DNA from: a virus
IMG/VR virus record: IMGVR_UViG_3300044640_001367
Span: 1 to 64,000 of that record
Direction: 5' to 3' (one strand)
Length of the DNA stretch: 64,000 nucleotides
Shown here: piece after piece, positions 35,887-45,170 of the stretch
Position numbering within the stretch: position 1 is the first letter of the stretch
Layout: every line of letters starts with the position of its first letter
Made by a program: the position numbers and the translations under genes
The notes under the pieces: generated by a model
The model's database searches: none
What the model was told of the DNA's origin: nothing
The model's input: the letters and a program-made list of their open reading frames with translations, nothing else

Positions 35887-37899
35887 ATGAAAAAAATATT
35901 GTTTATAGCGCCACATCTTTCCACTGGCGGATTGCCTCAGTTTTTGTTAAAAAAGATACAATCATTGATAAATGATTATGAAATATATTGTGTGGAATAT
36001 GATGATATTACGGGAGGGGTTTTGGTTGTACAACGAAAACAACTTCAAAAAATATGCGGAGGAAGATTTTACACACTCTCGTCAAACAAGTTTGAATTAT
36101 TTAAACTAATAGATGACATAAAGCCTGATATTATTCATCTTGAAGAAATGCCAGAGTATTTTATGGATGTTAATTTAGCGACTAAATTGTATAATAAAGA
36201 TAGAGAATATCTGATCGTTGAAACATCACACGATAGCAGCTTTGATCCTAAGAAAAAAAGAGTTTTTCCAGATCAGTTTACTTTTGTAAGTAATTATCAA
36301 AAACAAAATCTTGAATCGTTAAATGTAAACACGGCGGTTATTGAGTATCCAATTGCAGTTAAACGTAGAAAAAATAGAACGGAGGGACTAAACTTTTTGG
36401 GATTGGATGAAACTAAAAAACATGTATTGCATGTCGGATTATTTACGCCACGGAAAAATCAAAAAGAATTTGTAGAATACGCTCGAGCAATGGAAAATGA
36501 AAACGTTCAATTTCATTGTTTGGGTAATATGGCCGACAACTTTAAAACATATTGGCAGCCTATATTAGAAAATTTACCATCCAACGTAAAAGTCTGGGGT
36601 GAAAGAAAAGATGTAGAGAACTTCTATAGTTGTATGGATTTGTTTTTATTCACTAGTAGAGGACACGCTACCGATAAAGAAACAGCTCCAATTGTAATTA
36701 AAGAAGCTATCTCTTATAATATACCATCGCTATTATATAATTTGCCTGTTTATCTCAACCGATATAATGTGTTTGAAAATATAAAGTATTTGGATGAAAC
36801 CAATTTTAACCGCAATGTAAAACTTATAAAAAATAAATTGGGGATGAATTCAGATTTGGAAGTGGTTAATTTAATTTCTAACAAAACATCAAGTAAAGAT
36901 ACAGTAGTTATTATATCAACGCATCCAAATTTTAAAGCTGTTGAAGATACGACACTAGAATCAATTAATCAAGCTAAAAAAGCTGGGTATAAAGTATTAT
37001 TGTCATCACATTATCCAGCTAGTGTGAATTTACAAAAAGCAGCTGATCACTATGTTTATGATGCAAATAATCCTATTTTAAAACACAACTTCTATAATAG
37101 GTGGACATACGATTTAAATAACACTAAAATTAGTTTATACTTTCCACCATCGGATTGTGACAACTATCATGGACTCGCTGTATTAATAAACTATTATAAC
37201 GGTATATCTCTAGCAAATAAAATTGGATATAAAAATGCAATTTGCTTTAATTATGATATGATTATTTCAGATTTAGATTTTTCAAAGTTATATGACGTTG
37301 ATGATATCCTGATTAATAAAAAAGCATTCTTTTTTTATGATAAAGCATTAGAGGGAGATACATTTAAGACAGTGTTCCATGGAATTAATACTCAATTCTT
37401 TTTGGAAAAATTCAAATATTATACGCCGGATGATTATATGGATTTTGTTACTAAAAAGAATATTTCAAATGGATTAGAACAATTTTATTATAACAAACTA
37501 ATTTCTTATAAAAATGATTTACACATAGATTATACAAACAACGAAGAAACTTATTTAAGTAATAGTAAGAATAATTTATTCTCGATGGTAGAATATCTAT
37601 CTGTACTGAGAATGAAGAATATAAATAAGTTTGGCGTTTTAACTTATATTAATAATAAAGTAGATGATAGAATAAATGAGATAATAATAAAAAAGAACGG
37701 AACAATGGAGAATTATCATACATACAATGTATCAGATAAAGTTTGCTTCTATTTAGCAAATGATTTTGAAAATGATAACTTTTACGAAATCGAAAACAAT
37801 CTATATGATCAAAATAAAATTTTGTTGAGGAGTTATAAAAAATCTTTTAGACGACTTGAGGATATAGATATTAACGGTTCTATTGATATTACACAATGA
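35887..37899 (+). CDS. two-domain glycosyltransferase (GT4-like plus second domain)
   Basis: 670 residues. The N-terminal half (1-330) is GT-B/GT4-like: IAPHLSTGGLPQFL at the start, HVGLFTPRKNQKEF (around 177-191) at the hinge of the second Rossmann domain, and the donor-site segment ETAPIVIKEA near 267. The second half (from about 340) starts with DTVVIISTHPNF and may be a second transferase domain of GT-A type, but I cannot identify its family. The last codons overlap the next gene by four bases (ATGA). It belongs with the methyltransferase and the heptosyltransferase in a sugar cassette inserted before the sheath gene. Confidence 0.75.
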   Translation: MKKILFIAPHLSTGGLPQFLLKKIQSLINDYEIYCVEYDDITGGVLVVQRKQLQKICGGRFYTLSSNKFELFKLIDDIKPDIIHLEEMPEYFMDVNLATKLYNKDREYLIVETSHDSSFDPKKKRVFPDQFTFVSNYQKQNLESLNVNTAVIEYPIAVKRRKNRTEGLNFLGLDETKKHVLHVGLFTPRKNQKEFVEYARAMENENVQFHCLGNMADNFKTYWQPILENLPSNVKVWGERKDVENFYSCMDLFLFTSRGHATDKETAPIVIKEAISYNIPSLLYNLPVYLNRYNVFENIKYLDETNFNRNVKLIKNKLGMNSDLEVVNLISNKTSSKDTVVIISTHPNFKAVEDTTLESINQAKKAGYKVLLSSHYPASVNLQKAADHYVYDANNPILKHNFYNRWTYDLNNTKISLYFPPSDCDNYHGLAVLINYYNGISLANKIGYKNAICFNYDMIISDLDFSKLYDVDDILINKKAFFFYDKALEGDTFKTVFHGINTQFFLEKFKYYTPDDYMDFVTKKNISNGLEQFYYNKLISYKNDLHIDYTNNEETYLSNSKNNLFSMVEYLSVLRMKNINKFGVLTYINNKVDDRINEIIIKKNGTMENYHTYNVSDKVCFYLANDFENDNFYEIENNLYDQNKILLRSYKKSFRRLEDIDINGSIDITQ

Positions 37900-40040
37900 A
37901 AATTATACAAGTTAATCTGGGTTTATTGCCTATTCCACCCAATGGATGGGGAGCGGTTGAAAAAATTATTTGGGATTACTACCAGCTTCTAAATAATAAA
38001 GGATTGGATTGTCAAATAAAATATTTGAATGAAATTCATTATGCGGATGACACAATTGTACACGTCCACGTAGCAAATCTTGCGAACGAATGTCATAAAC
38101 GTGGTATACCGTATATCTTTAGTTTACACGATCACCATTCTTATTTATATGGTAAAGAGTCAGATGTATATAAAGAAAACCTTCAAGCTATTGAGAACAG
38201 TGTACTATCAACATGTCCAGCCAAATATTTGGTTGATTATTTTGGCAGTAAGAAATTACGTTACTTTTCTCACGCGGTTAACACAGATGTATTCGTGTGC
38301 AAAAATAATAAAAACGATGTAAATAAATTGTTATGCGTTGCAAATAATGGTTATGCGAATAATCAATCTTATGACAGAAAGGGATTTGTATACGCAATTA
38401 AAGTTGCTAAAGAATTAGGATATCCAATTACAATTGCTGGTCCATCAAATAATAAAAAGTTCTTTGATCATTTAGATTCTGAATTAAATAATTACGATAA
38501 ATTAACCAAGCTATTTGATTTAACGGAGGAACAATTAATTAATTTATACAATGATCATTCTATATTTTTACACCCATCTGAATTAGAAGCCGGACATCCC
38601 AATTTAACTTTGTTAGAAGCAATGAGTTGTGGTTTACCTGTAGTAGGTACATTTGAAGAAAAATCATATAACGGTATGATTGTAGTTGATCGCAATGTAG
38701 AACAAATCAAGTCTGCTGTACAAACGATAACTAGTGATTATGACACGTATAAAAATAAAGCACTTCAATCCGCAAACGAAAATTCTTACTTCAATCGCGT
38801 GCATCAATTAATTGATTTATATGATCACTATACCGAAAGATTATTCGCCATTCGTCATATTAATGTTTATGAAAATATAAAAAAGAATGAACAAAGTATT
38901 AAAACAAAAGCTATATTTAAATATACGTTCAATGACGCAGCTAAGATAGAAGTAGACAATCCATTGGATACAGATCAAAGTTTCCACGTCACATTCTATA
39001 ATAGTGACGACGACACGATTAAGTACGAAACTGATTTAAAACATAATTGGTGGGGAAGTTGTAATTTTACATATTACATTCCTTATGAAATTCATATTAA
39101 AGATAATAAGACAAATGAATTGGTAGAAACTTATAAATTTAATTTAAAGAATAAAAAGGTATTGATTGAATATGAAAGTTTTTCTTTAGGCGATCAATTA
39201 GCTTGGATGCCTATCATAGAACAATTCAGAAAGAAACACGAATGCGATCTTTACGTAAAATTGCCTTTAAAAAATATTTTTGAGAAAAAATATCCTAAAA
39301 TTAAGTTTATTGACAATAACAAATTTGTATCGGATGTATTCGCTACTTACAAATTGGGATATTATGTTGACGAAAATGGAGCAAACAATGATAGATGTAA
39401 ATCTGATCCTAGAAAACAACCACTGCAAAAAATAGCAAGTGATTATTTGGGATTGCCATATGAACCAGAGTCGCCTTTGATTGATTTTAAAATCAAAGAA
39501 CGACCACTAAAGAAAAGATATGTTACTATCGCAACACAAAGTACCTGTCAAGCCAAATATTGGAATAATAAAGGCGGATGGGAAAAAGTAATCGAGTATC
39601 TTAAATCCAAAGATTTTGAAGTAATTTGTATCGATAAACATAAAGTATTTGGTAATGGCCGGGATTGTGTCAACAATATGCCATCAAATGCGTTAGATTA
39701 TACAGGAGATAAACCACTTGTGGATCGTATGAATCAGATACACCACAGCGAATTCTTTATTGGTTTACCATCTGGCTTATCTTGGTTAGCTTGGGCAGTT
39801 AAAAAGCCAGTTGTACTTATTAGTGGGTTTTCTTATCCATATGCTGAATTTGAAACTCCATATAGAGTGCAAAATCACTCAGTATGTACAGGATGTTGGA
39901 ATGATTCTTTATTTGATAAGGGAAATTGGAAATGGTGTCCAAAATCAGATAAAAAAGAAGAATTTGAATGTACCAAAGAAATAACCCCAAAGATGGTTAT
40001 TGATGTTATCGATCAATTATTAATAGAACAAAAAATTTAA
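37896..40040 (+). CDS. GT4 glycosyltransferase fused to TibC/BAHT-type O-heptosyltransferase
   Basis: 714 residues. The N-terminal part (1-320) is GT4: GWGAVEKIIWDYY, then HPSELEAGHPNLTLLEAMSC (around 227-246) with the E-x7-E donor motif. Residues 420-714 match autotransporter O-heptosyltransferases such as TibC: SLGDQLAWMP, IATQSTCQAKYWNNKGGW, FFIGLPSGLSWLAWAVKKPV and the four-cysteine site CTGCWND...CP...ECTK (Cys664, 667, 681, 692), which binds iron in TibC. Those enzymes add heptose from an ADP-linked donor to serines of strand-loop-strand repeats. Here the natural substrate could be the phage's own repetitive fibre proteins, an inference. Confidence 0.85.
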   Translation: MKIIQVNLGLLPIPPNGWGAVEKIIWDYYQLLNNKGLDCQIKYLNEIHYADDTIVHVHVANLANECHKRGIPYIFSLHDHHSYLYGKESDVYKENLQAIENSVLSTCPAKYLVDYFGSKKLRYFSHAVNTDVFVCKNNKNDVNKLLCVANNGYANNQSYDRKGFVYAIKVAKELGYPITIAGPSNNKKFFDHLDSELNNYDKLTKLFDLTEEQLINLYNDHSIFLHPSELEAGHPNLTLLEAMSCGLPVVGTFEEKSYNGMIVVDRNVEQIKSAVQTITSDYDTYKNKALQSANENSYFNRVHQLIDLYDHYTERLFAIRHINVYENIKKNEQSIKTKAIFKYTFNDAAKIEVDNPLDTDQSFHVTFYNSDDDTIKYETDLKHNWWGSCNFTYYIPYEIHIKDNKTNELVETYKFNLKNKKVLIEYESFSLGDQLAWMPIIEQFRKKHECDLYVKLPLKNIFEKKYPKIKFIDNNKFVSDVFATYKLGYYVDENGANNDRCKSDPRKQPLQKIASDYLGLPYEPESPLIDFKIKERPLKKRYVTIATQSTCQAKYWNNKGGWEKVIEYLKSKDFEVICIDKHKVFGNGRDCVNNMPSNALDYTGDKPLVDRMNQIHHSEFFIGLPSGLSWLAWAVKKPVVLISGFSYPYAEFETPYRVQNHSVCTGCWNDSLFDKGNWKWCPKSDKKEEFECTKEITPKMVIDVIDQLLIEQKI

Positions 40041-40078
40041 AGATATAATAAATAGTTAGTTCTTGGATTTTTCAGTTA

Positions 40079-40086
40079 TATTTATA
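40079..40086 (+). promoter_or_regulatory. late-promoter-like octamer TATTTATA before sheath gene
   Basis: Exact TATTTATA 33 bases upstream of the sheath ATG. Unlike most copies it leaves room for a leader, which contains the Shine-Dalgarno CGAAAGGA at 40102-40109. This spacing argues that the octamer is a promoter rather than a translation signal. Confidence 0.7.
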
Positions 40087-40119
40087 AATTAAATATAACT
40101 TCGAAAGGATATTAATATT

Positions 40120-43100
40120 ATGCCAATAACAGAAGGCGGAAGATTCGCCCCAACACAAAATATAGTAAGCCCAGGTGTATTCACACGTGAAAATGACCTC
40201 TCCGGTCTGGCTCAAGGAGTAGCAAACATTGGAGGAGCAATTATTGCTCCATTCGCTGACGGACCAGCGTTTTTTCCAAATACAATAACCAGCGTATCCG
40301 ACTTGGAAACAAGATTCGGTGTCGCTGATGGTGTGTATTATGGACCATACACAGCGAAAGAATATCTACTACAACAAGGTATAGTTACTATTGTTCGTGT
40401 AGGTGGTCTAACCGGTTACTGGCAAAAGAATCCATTGATTGTATATGCCCAACCAGGTATCTGGGACAGAAACGCTGATAAAGGAGCTATCACAACAGCT
40501 TCATTTATGTATATTGATACTACTGACTATGTATCAAACGTTAATTATCAACAAACTAGTACCGCTGTTAACATCACTGGTTCGGCTGAAATTAAGGGTT
40601 CAGTAGGCAGTGGTATAACAGGATCAGCTACATTTACGAGAGCAACAACTGCTGAAATTTCATCATATTTAGCTACAGTCGGAAGTGTTACTGGAATCAA
40701 TGCACTTTCAGCTTCTTTGGCAACTTCATCCAGTTTGGGTAAAGTATACAAAGTTGTTTCCACAAGACATTATGAATTGTTTAGCAGCTCTGTTGTTGCC
40801 AGAAACGGTAAAGTTGCAAAAGCGGGATCTTCAGTAGATCATTCTTTGGCCGCATTTGATTTTGATAAATCGCGTATAAGTGGTAGTGTTACTGTCGGAG
40901 GTGGTGGTTCAAGTAAGTTCAAACTAACATTTGATAGTTCAAACAATAATTACTTAACCGCATCATTTACTGCTCCAAATACATTTGGTTTGGTTTTTGC
41001 TAACTACGGTGCAAATTCATCATTATCATTTACAACTGCGAGTTTGAGTGGTGCTGGATTGAGTTCTTCAATTCAATTGGTACAACGCATTGATATTTCG
41101 ACGATGACAATCAGTGGATCGTTGAATGTAAAATTCGGATCCGCAGCTGTAACAAGTGGTGTAACTGCAGATGACGCTGACGGTGTAGGTAAGTTAAGTG
41201 GTAGTATCTTGTACGCTAATAAAACAGTTGATATCGGTACAGTTTCTTCTGGGTTATTAGTACGTAAATTTAGTACCGCTACTCTAGCAAATGGTAATGC
41301 AAAGCCAGTTGGTACTAAATTCTTCTTGTTGACATCAAGTTTACAAGGCGCAAATATAGATGCCGAAACATCCGTGGCCACAGCATTTGATGAAAGTACA
41401 ACAACCGTTGATCTAGTAAGTTCATCTTACTTCAATGGTAATATCGCTTACAATTTATCAAACTTCAATGTAGAAGCAGGCACAACACTAACACTACAAA
41501 GTGGTAGTTTCCATTCACTACGTGGTGTTGGAAGTTGTGTAGCCGGTCTACAAGTAATAGGTGTGATAAGTGGTGACTTCGGTAAGTATAGTGGCGCATT
41601 TACAAGTCAAGACAATGCAAGCCCAGATCAATGTAATCCAGTACTAACAGGTCGTCAAAAGTTGATCTTGTCAGTATTAGCAAATACCCAAAATGCTTCT
41701 ACACAATTTAGCAATGATTATGAAGTATACGGATTCAATACCTCAACATTGAGCCAATTGACAAGTAGTACATTCCCATATAAGAATGTAATCGACCCTA
41801 ATGCAAATGTTTACAACTTGGCATTAAAGTATAGTTATACAAATACAGCTGGTGGCACAAGTGCTGGTACATATGGTTACTACGACTTCAGTTTAAATGA
41901 AAACGATAATAACTATATCAAAGACGTATTTGGTATGGATCCAACCGTTGGCAATCCTAATAAACAAGTGGCTGGTCAAAAAGTTGAAGCTGCTTACAAC
42001 TACGTTCTATTCGAAGATAGCATCAAGAAGTTCGTAGCTGAAAAGACAAGTGCTTATGGATGGAAACTACAAGTAGGCACAAGCAATCTATCAGGAAGTT
42101 CAATTGTTGGCGAACCTCTAAAGTTTGTCGATCAATATAGTACTGATTTGAATAACGGCGATAGTCAATTTAGCATCACCAATGCTTCTACCCCTTGGAT
42201 CTACAGTCAAAAGATTGCTCCATTCAAAGGTAGTGCTGATGTAGCCGCTTCACCAACTAAGTTCAAGTTGTTCAAAGTTCACACTTTGAGCGATGGCACA
42301 CCAAGTAACACTAAGTTCAAGATTGAAATCAGCAACGTTAAGTTGTCTGGTACTGTCCCAGGCAGTGAATGGGGTAGTTTCACACTATCAGTACGTGCTT
42401 ATAGTGATACTGATAAGAAGCCAAAGTATTTGGAAATCTATCAAAACTTGAATTTGGATCCAGAATCCGCAAACTATGTTGCTCGTAGAATTGGTAACAG
42501 ATATGCATATATCACTTATGCTGGTAAAATAATTCAATTCGGTGATTTTACCACATTAAGTAAGTATATCAGAATTGAAGCCAGTGACGTTTCTTACCCA
42601 GTAAGTTGCGTACCATACGGATTTGAATCATATAGTACACCTATTGATAGTACTGCAAGTAGTTATGTACCTGCTATACAATACAGTAAGGCAAGTATCT
42701 ACGGTCTAGGGCCTGGTAAGTATCCATCAGGTACAGTATTTGGTAGTGTACCAGGTACTGACACTGAAATTCAAGCTCTATATCCAACATCTTCATTTGG
42801 TGTAGGTGTAGAAAATAACACTAAGCAATACTTCAAGCCATTGCCATACTATGGATCAACTGATAGTAATGGTGCAAATATCGACTTCGATTTAGAAGAT
42901 AAGGTATGGGGTACAACAAATAGTAAATTCTATGCTCAGGGTACATACGTGAGTACAGGATCATTACTATCTCCAACATTGAGTGGTAGTATTCCAAGTG
43001 TTTACGACGCTGTAAATGAATCTACATATGTCAGACTACGTAAGTTCGTACTTGGATTCCAAGGCGGATTTGAAGGTCAATGGCCAGCAATTCCAATCAA

Positions 43101-44034
43101 TGTGGGTGGTAATATTACAGCTGGTAATACACAAGGTTTAGATTGTACAAATATCAATAGTCCTGGTAGTATCGCTTATAAGCAATCTATTGCTGCAATC
43201 GGTAATCCAGATGAATTTGATATCAACTTGATTGTAACCCCAGGTATATTCCGTGAACAACACAGTTATGTAACTGAATTGGTTATCGATATGTGTGAAA
43301 CTCGTCAAGATTGTTTCTACATTATGGATAACGTAGTGTTCCCAGCAAGCAATCAAACCGTAGGATTGATTGATGCAGCTATCAACAGTGTAGCCACAAT
43401 CGACAGTAATTATGTAGGTACTTATTATCCTTGGGTTAAGATCCTAGATACTAACACCAACAAGATTATCAATGTTCCTCCTTCAGTGGTATTACCAGCA
43501 GTTTACGCTGCTAACGATAACTCCGCTGCTGAATGGTACGCTCCAGCAGGTCTAAACCGTGGTGGTATTGCAACCGCTGTACAAGTACTTGATCGTGTAA
43601 CCCACGGTGAACGTGATACGTTGTACGAAGGTCGTGTAAATCCAATCGCAGCATTCCCCGGTCAAGGTATCTGTGTATGGGGTCAAAAGACTCTACAAAT
43701 CGCCCCAAGCGCTTTGGATCGTATCAATGTACGTCGTTTGTTGATCAACTTGAAGAAGTTTATCGCAAGTTCAAGCAACTACTTGGTATTCGAACAAAAC
43801 GTTGCTTCTACAAGAAATCGTTTCTTGAGTATTGTAACTCCATACTTGGAATCAGTACAACAACGTAACGGTATCTACGCATTCCAAGTCAAAATGGACG
43901 ATGAAAACAATACTCCTGACTTGATTGATCGTAATGTTCTTTACGGACAAATCTTCATCCAACCAACTAGAACTGCTGAATTCATTATTCTTGATTTCAA
44001 CATTCTACCAACAGGTGCTAGTTTTAGTTCCTAA
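40120..44034 (+). CDS. gp18: tail sheath protein, T4 gp18-like, very long
   Basis: 1304 residues, about twice T4 gp18 (659). The N-terminus (residues 15-110) has the sheath pattern SPGVFTRENDLSG and a beta-hairpin domain (GYYGPYTAKEYLLQQG-like). The conserved C-terminal core at about 1020-1304 includes LIVTPGIF, FYIMDNV, YPWVKILD, AGLNRGGIATAV, INVRRLLINLKKFI and a final FQ...IFIQPTRTAEFI. The extra 500-650 residues in the middle are Ser/Thr/Gly-rich and probably form surface domains on the sheath. Codon choice is biased (AAG, CGT, GGT, AAC, CTA), especially in the last two thirds, as expected for very high expression. A strong ribosome binding site and a following terminator make it a single-gene unit. 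Confidence 0.93.
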   Translation: MPITEGGRFAPTQNIVSPGVFTRENDLSGLAQGVANIGGAIIAPFADGPAFFPNTITSVSDLETRFGVADGVYYGPYTAKEYLLQQGIVTIVRVGGLTGYWQKNPLIVYAQPGIWDRNADKGAITTASFMYIDTTDYVSNVNYQQTSTAVNITGSAEIKGSVGSGITGSATFTRATTAEISSYLATVGSVTGINALSASLATSSSLGKVYKVVSTRHYELFSSSVVARNGKVAKAGSSVDHSLAAFDFDKSRISGSVTVGGGGSSKFKLTFDSSNNNYLTASFTAPNTFGLVFANYGANSSLSFTTASLSGAGLSSSIQLVQRIDISTMTISGSLNVKFGSAAVTSGVTADDADGVGKLSGSILYANKTVDIGTVSSGLLVRKFSTATLANGNAKPVGTKFFLLTSSLQGANIDAETSVATAFDESTTTVDLVSSSYFNGNIAYNLSNFNVEAGTTLTLQSGSFHSLRGVGSCVAGLQVIGVISGDFGKYSGAFTSQDNASPDQCNPVLTGRQKLILSVLANTQNASTQFSNDYEVYGFNTSTLSQLTSSTFPYKNVIDPNANVYNLALKYSYTNTAGGTSAGTYGYYDFSLNENDNNYIKDVFGMDPTVGNPNKQVAGQKVEAAYNYVLFEDSIKKFVAEKTSAYGWKLQVGTSNLSGSSIVGEPLKFVDQYSTDLNNGDSQFSITNASTPWIYSQKIAPFKGSADVAASPTKFKLFKVHTLSDGTPSNTKFKIEISNVKLSGTVPGSEWGSFTLSVRAYSDTDKKPKYLEIYQNLNLDPESANYVARRIGNRYAYITYAGKIIQFGDFTTLSKYIRIEASDVSYPVSCVPYGFESYSTPIDSTASSYVPAIQYSKASIYGLGPGKYPSGTVFGSVPGTDTEIQALYPTSSFGVGVENNTKQYFKPLPYYGSTDSNGANIDFDLEDKVWGTTNSKFYAQGTYVSTGSLLSPTLSGSIPSVYDAVNESTYVRLRKFVLGFQGGFEGQWPAIPINVGGNITAGNTQGLDCTNINSPGSIAYKQSIAAIGNPDEFDINLIVTPGIFREQHSYVTELVIDMCETRQDCFYIMDNVVFPASNQTVGLIDAAINSVATIDSNYVGTYYPWVKILDTNTNKIINVPPSVVLPAVYAANDNSAAEWYAPAGLNRGGIATAVQVLDRVTHGERDTLYEGRVNPIAAFPGQGICVWGQKTLQIAPSALDRINVRRLLINLKKFIASSSNYLVFEQNVASTRNRFLSIVTPYLESVQQRNGIYAFQVKMDDENNTPDLIDRNVLYGQIFIQPTRTAEFIILDFNILPTGASFSS

Positions 44035-44055
44035 TCTAAAGTAAATATAATAACG

Positions 44056-44085
44056 AACCCCGCTTAGAAATAAGCGGGGTTTTTT
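44056..44085 (+). terminator. rho-independent terminator with GAAA tetraloop after sheath gene
   Basis: An 11-bp perfect stem AACCCCGCTTA / TAAGCGGGGTT with a GAAA loop at 44067-44070 and a T-run. The next TATTTATA begins 13 bases later. Confidence 0.92.
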
Positions 44086-44097
44086 ATTTGATGGGTA

Positions 44098-44105
44098 TAT
44101 TTATA
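44098..44105 (+). promoter_or_regulatory. late-promoter-like octamer TATTTATA
   Basis: Exact TATTTATA after the sheath terminator and four bases before the ATG at 44110. It would drive the overlapping genes from 44110 to the terminase. Confidence 0.65.
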
Positions 44106-44109
44106 TATT

Positions 44110-44400
44110 ATGATACGACTGACTAAAATCATTGAAGATTTAACCAAACCACAAGTTAAAGAATCAATTGATCCATCCCTATTAATATTAATCGACAGAG
44201 TTATCACTGATACCAATGTATTAGTGGTTAATAATTTGGAAATGGTAAAAAAAATGTTATCTGAAGGGACTATTGATAAAGCTAAATTGGATGTAGCATT
44301 AAGTAATTATAAGCGTTATTTTAATAGAGATAATGGTGGTACGCCTGAAGTTATACGTGGTATGACTATGCAATCTAAACTAGACCAATTAGCAAAATGA
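44110..44400 (+). CDS. unknown protein with capsid-targeting-like leader (96 aa)
   Basis: 96 residues starting MIRLTKIIED. The leader matches the (L/I)-x-E site of T4 prohead protease after Glu9 (I-I-E). The rest is helical and unremarkable. The stop overlaps the ATG of the next gene (ATGA), whose product has a similar leader. It may therefore be an internal head protein, cleaved during maturation. That is inferred from the leader only; function is unknown. Confidence 0.65.
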   Translation: MIRLTKIIEDLTKPQVKESIDPSLLILIDRVITDTNVLVVNNLEMVKKMLSEGTIDKAKLDVALSNYKRYFNRDNGGTPEVIRGMTMQSKLDQLAK

Positions 44401-45170
44401 TCAGTTTAACCGATTTATTATTAGAAGCCAAACTTCCTCAGAGCGAGCAAGATATGGATCTTTATGCTCGTAAATACAAAAAAACAATAGATTATTTACG
44501 TACCAAAAACAAAGTACTATTATTAACTACTAGTAATAGATGGAGTGGACATAAAGATGATATTGCTAAAAGTACACAACTTGCATTTAAAATACAAGAA
44601 TTACTTGGTAAAGAAAAAGTAACTTTGATTGATACAACCAAGTTAAACATATTTCCGTGTGAGGGTAACGTATCATCTAAATGGGGAAATCATTGTGGAA
44701 CAAAAGATTCTTCATTAAAAGATAAAGAGAAAAATCCTACAGGTGATCATCGTTGCTGGGCTAGTATAAATAATAAAAGTGATGAATTATGGAAAATAAG
44801 TAAAGAATTATTTGAAAGTGATGTCGTTTTATTTTTTGCTAGTGTGAGATGGGGACAAGCCAACGGTTTTTATCAGAAATTAATTGAGAGATTGACGTGG
44901 ATTGAGAACAGACATTCTACTTTGGGTGAAAGTAATATAGTAAAAGATATAGATTCAGGATTTATTGCTACTGGTCAAAATTGGAATGGAAAAGATGTTA
45001 CTCAAACACAAAAAGAAGTATTACAATTTTTTGGATTCAAAACGCCAAATGAATTATTTTGGAATTGGCAATTTACAGATAATGCTCTTGATGAAACAAA
45101 GAGTTCTTACAAAAAAGCAATTCCTGTATTTGATAAAACATTTTTAAAACCATATGATAAGACTAAATAA
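44397..45170 (+). CDS. flavodoxin-like NAD(P)H-dependent reductase with cargo-type leader
   Basis: 257 residues. After the leader MISLTDLLLE (fits L-L-E cleavage) a flavodoxin fold follows: LLLTTSNRWSGHKDDI (residues 41-56) is the phosphate-binding loop region, CWASINNKSDELWK near 119-132, and VVLFFASVRWGQANGFYQK near 142-160, as in NADPH-dependent FMN reductases. It would use FMN to reduce quinones or other small molecules. No partner redox gene is seen. It overlaps both neighbours (4 and 17 bases), so it is made with them. A reductase riding in the capsid would be unusual. Confidence 0.75.
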   Translation: MISLTDLLLEAKLPQSEQDMDLYARKYKKTIDYLRTKNKVLLLTTSNRWSGHKDDIAKSTQLAFKIQELLGKEKVTLIDTTKLNIFPCEGNVSSKWGNHCGTKDSSLKDKEKNPTGDHRCWASINNKSDELWKISKELFESDVVLFFASVRWGQANGFYQKLIERLTWIENRHSTLGESNIVKDIDSGFIATGQNWNGKDVTQTQKEVLQFFGFKTPNELFWNWQFTDNALDETKSSYKKAIPVFDKTFLKPYDKTK

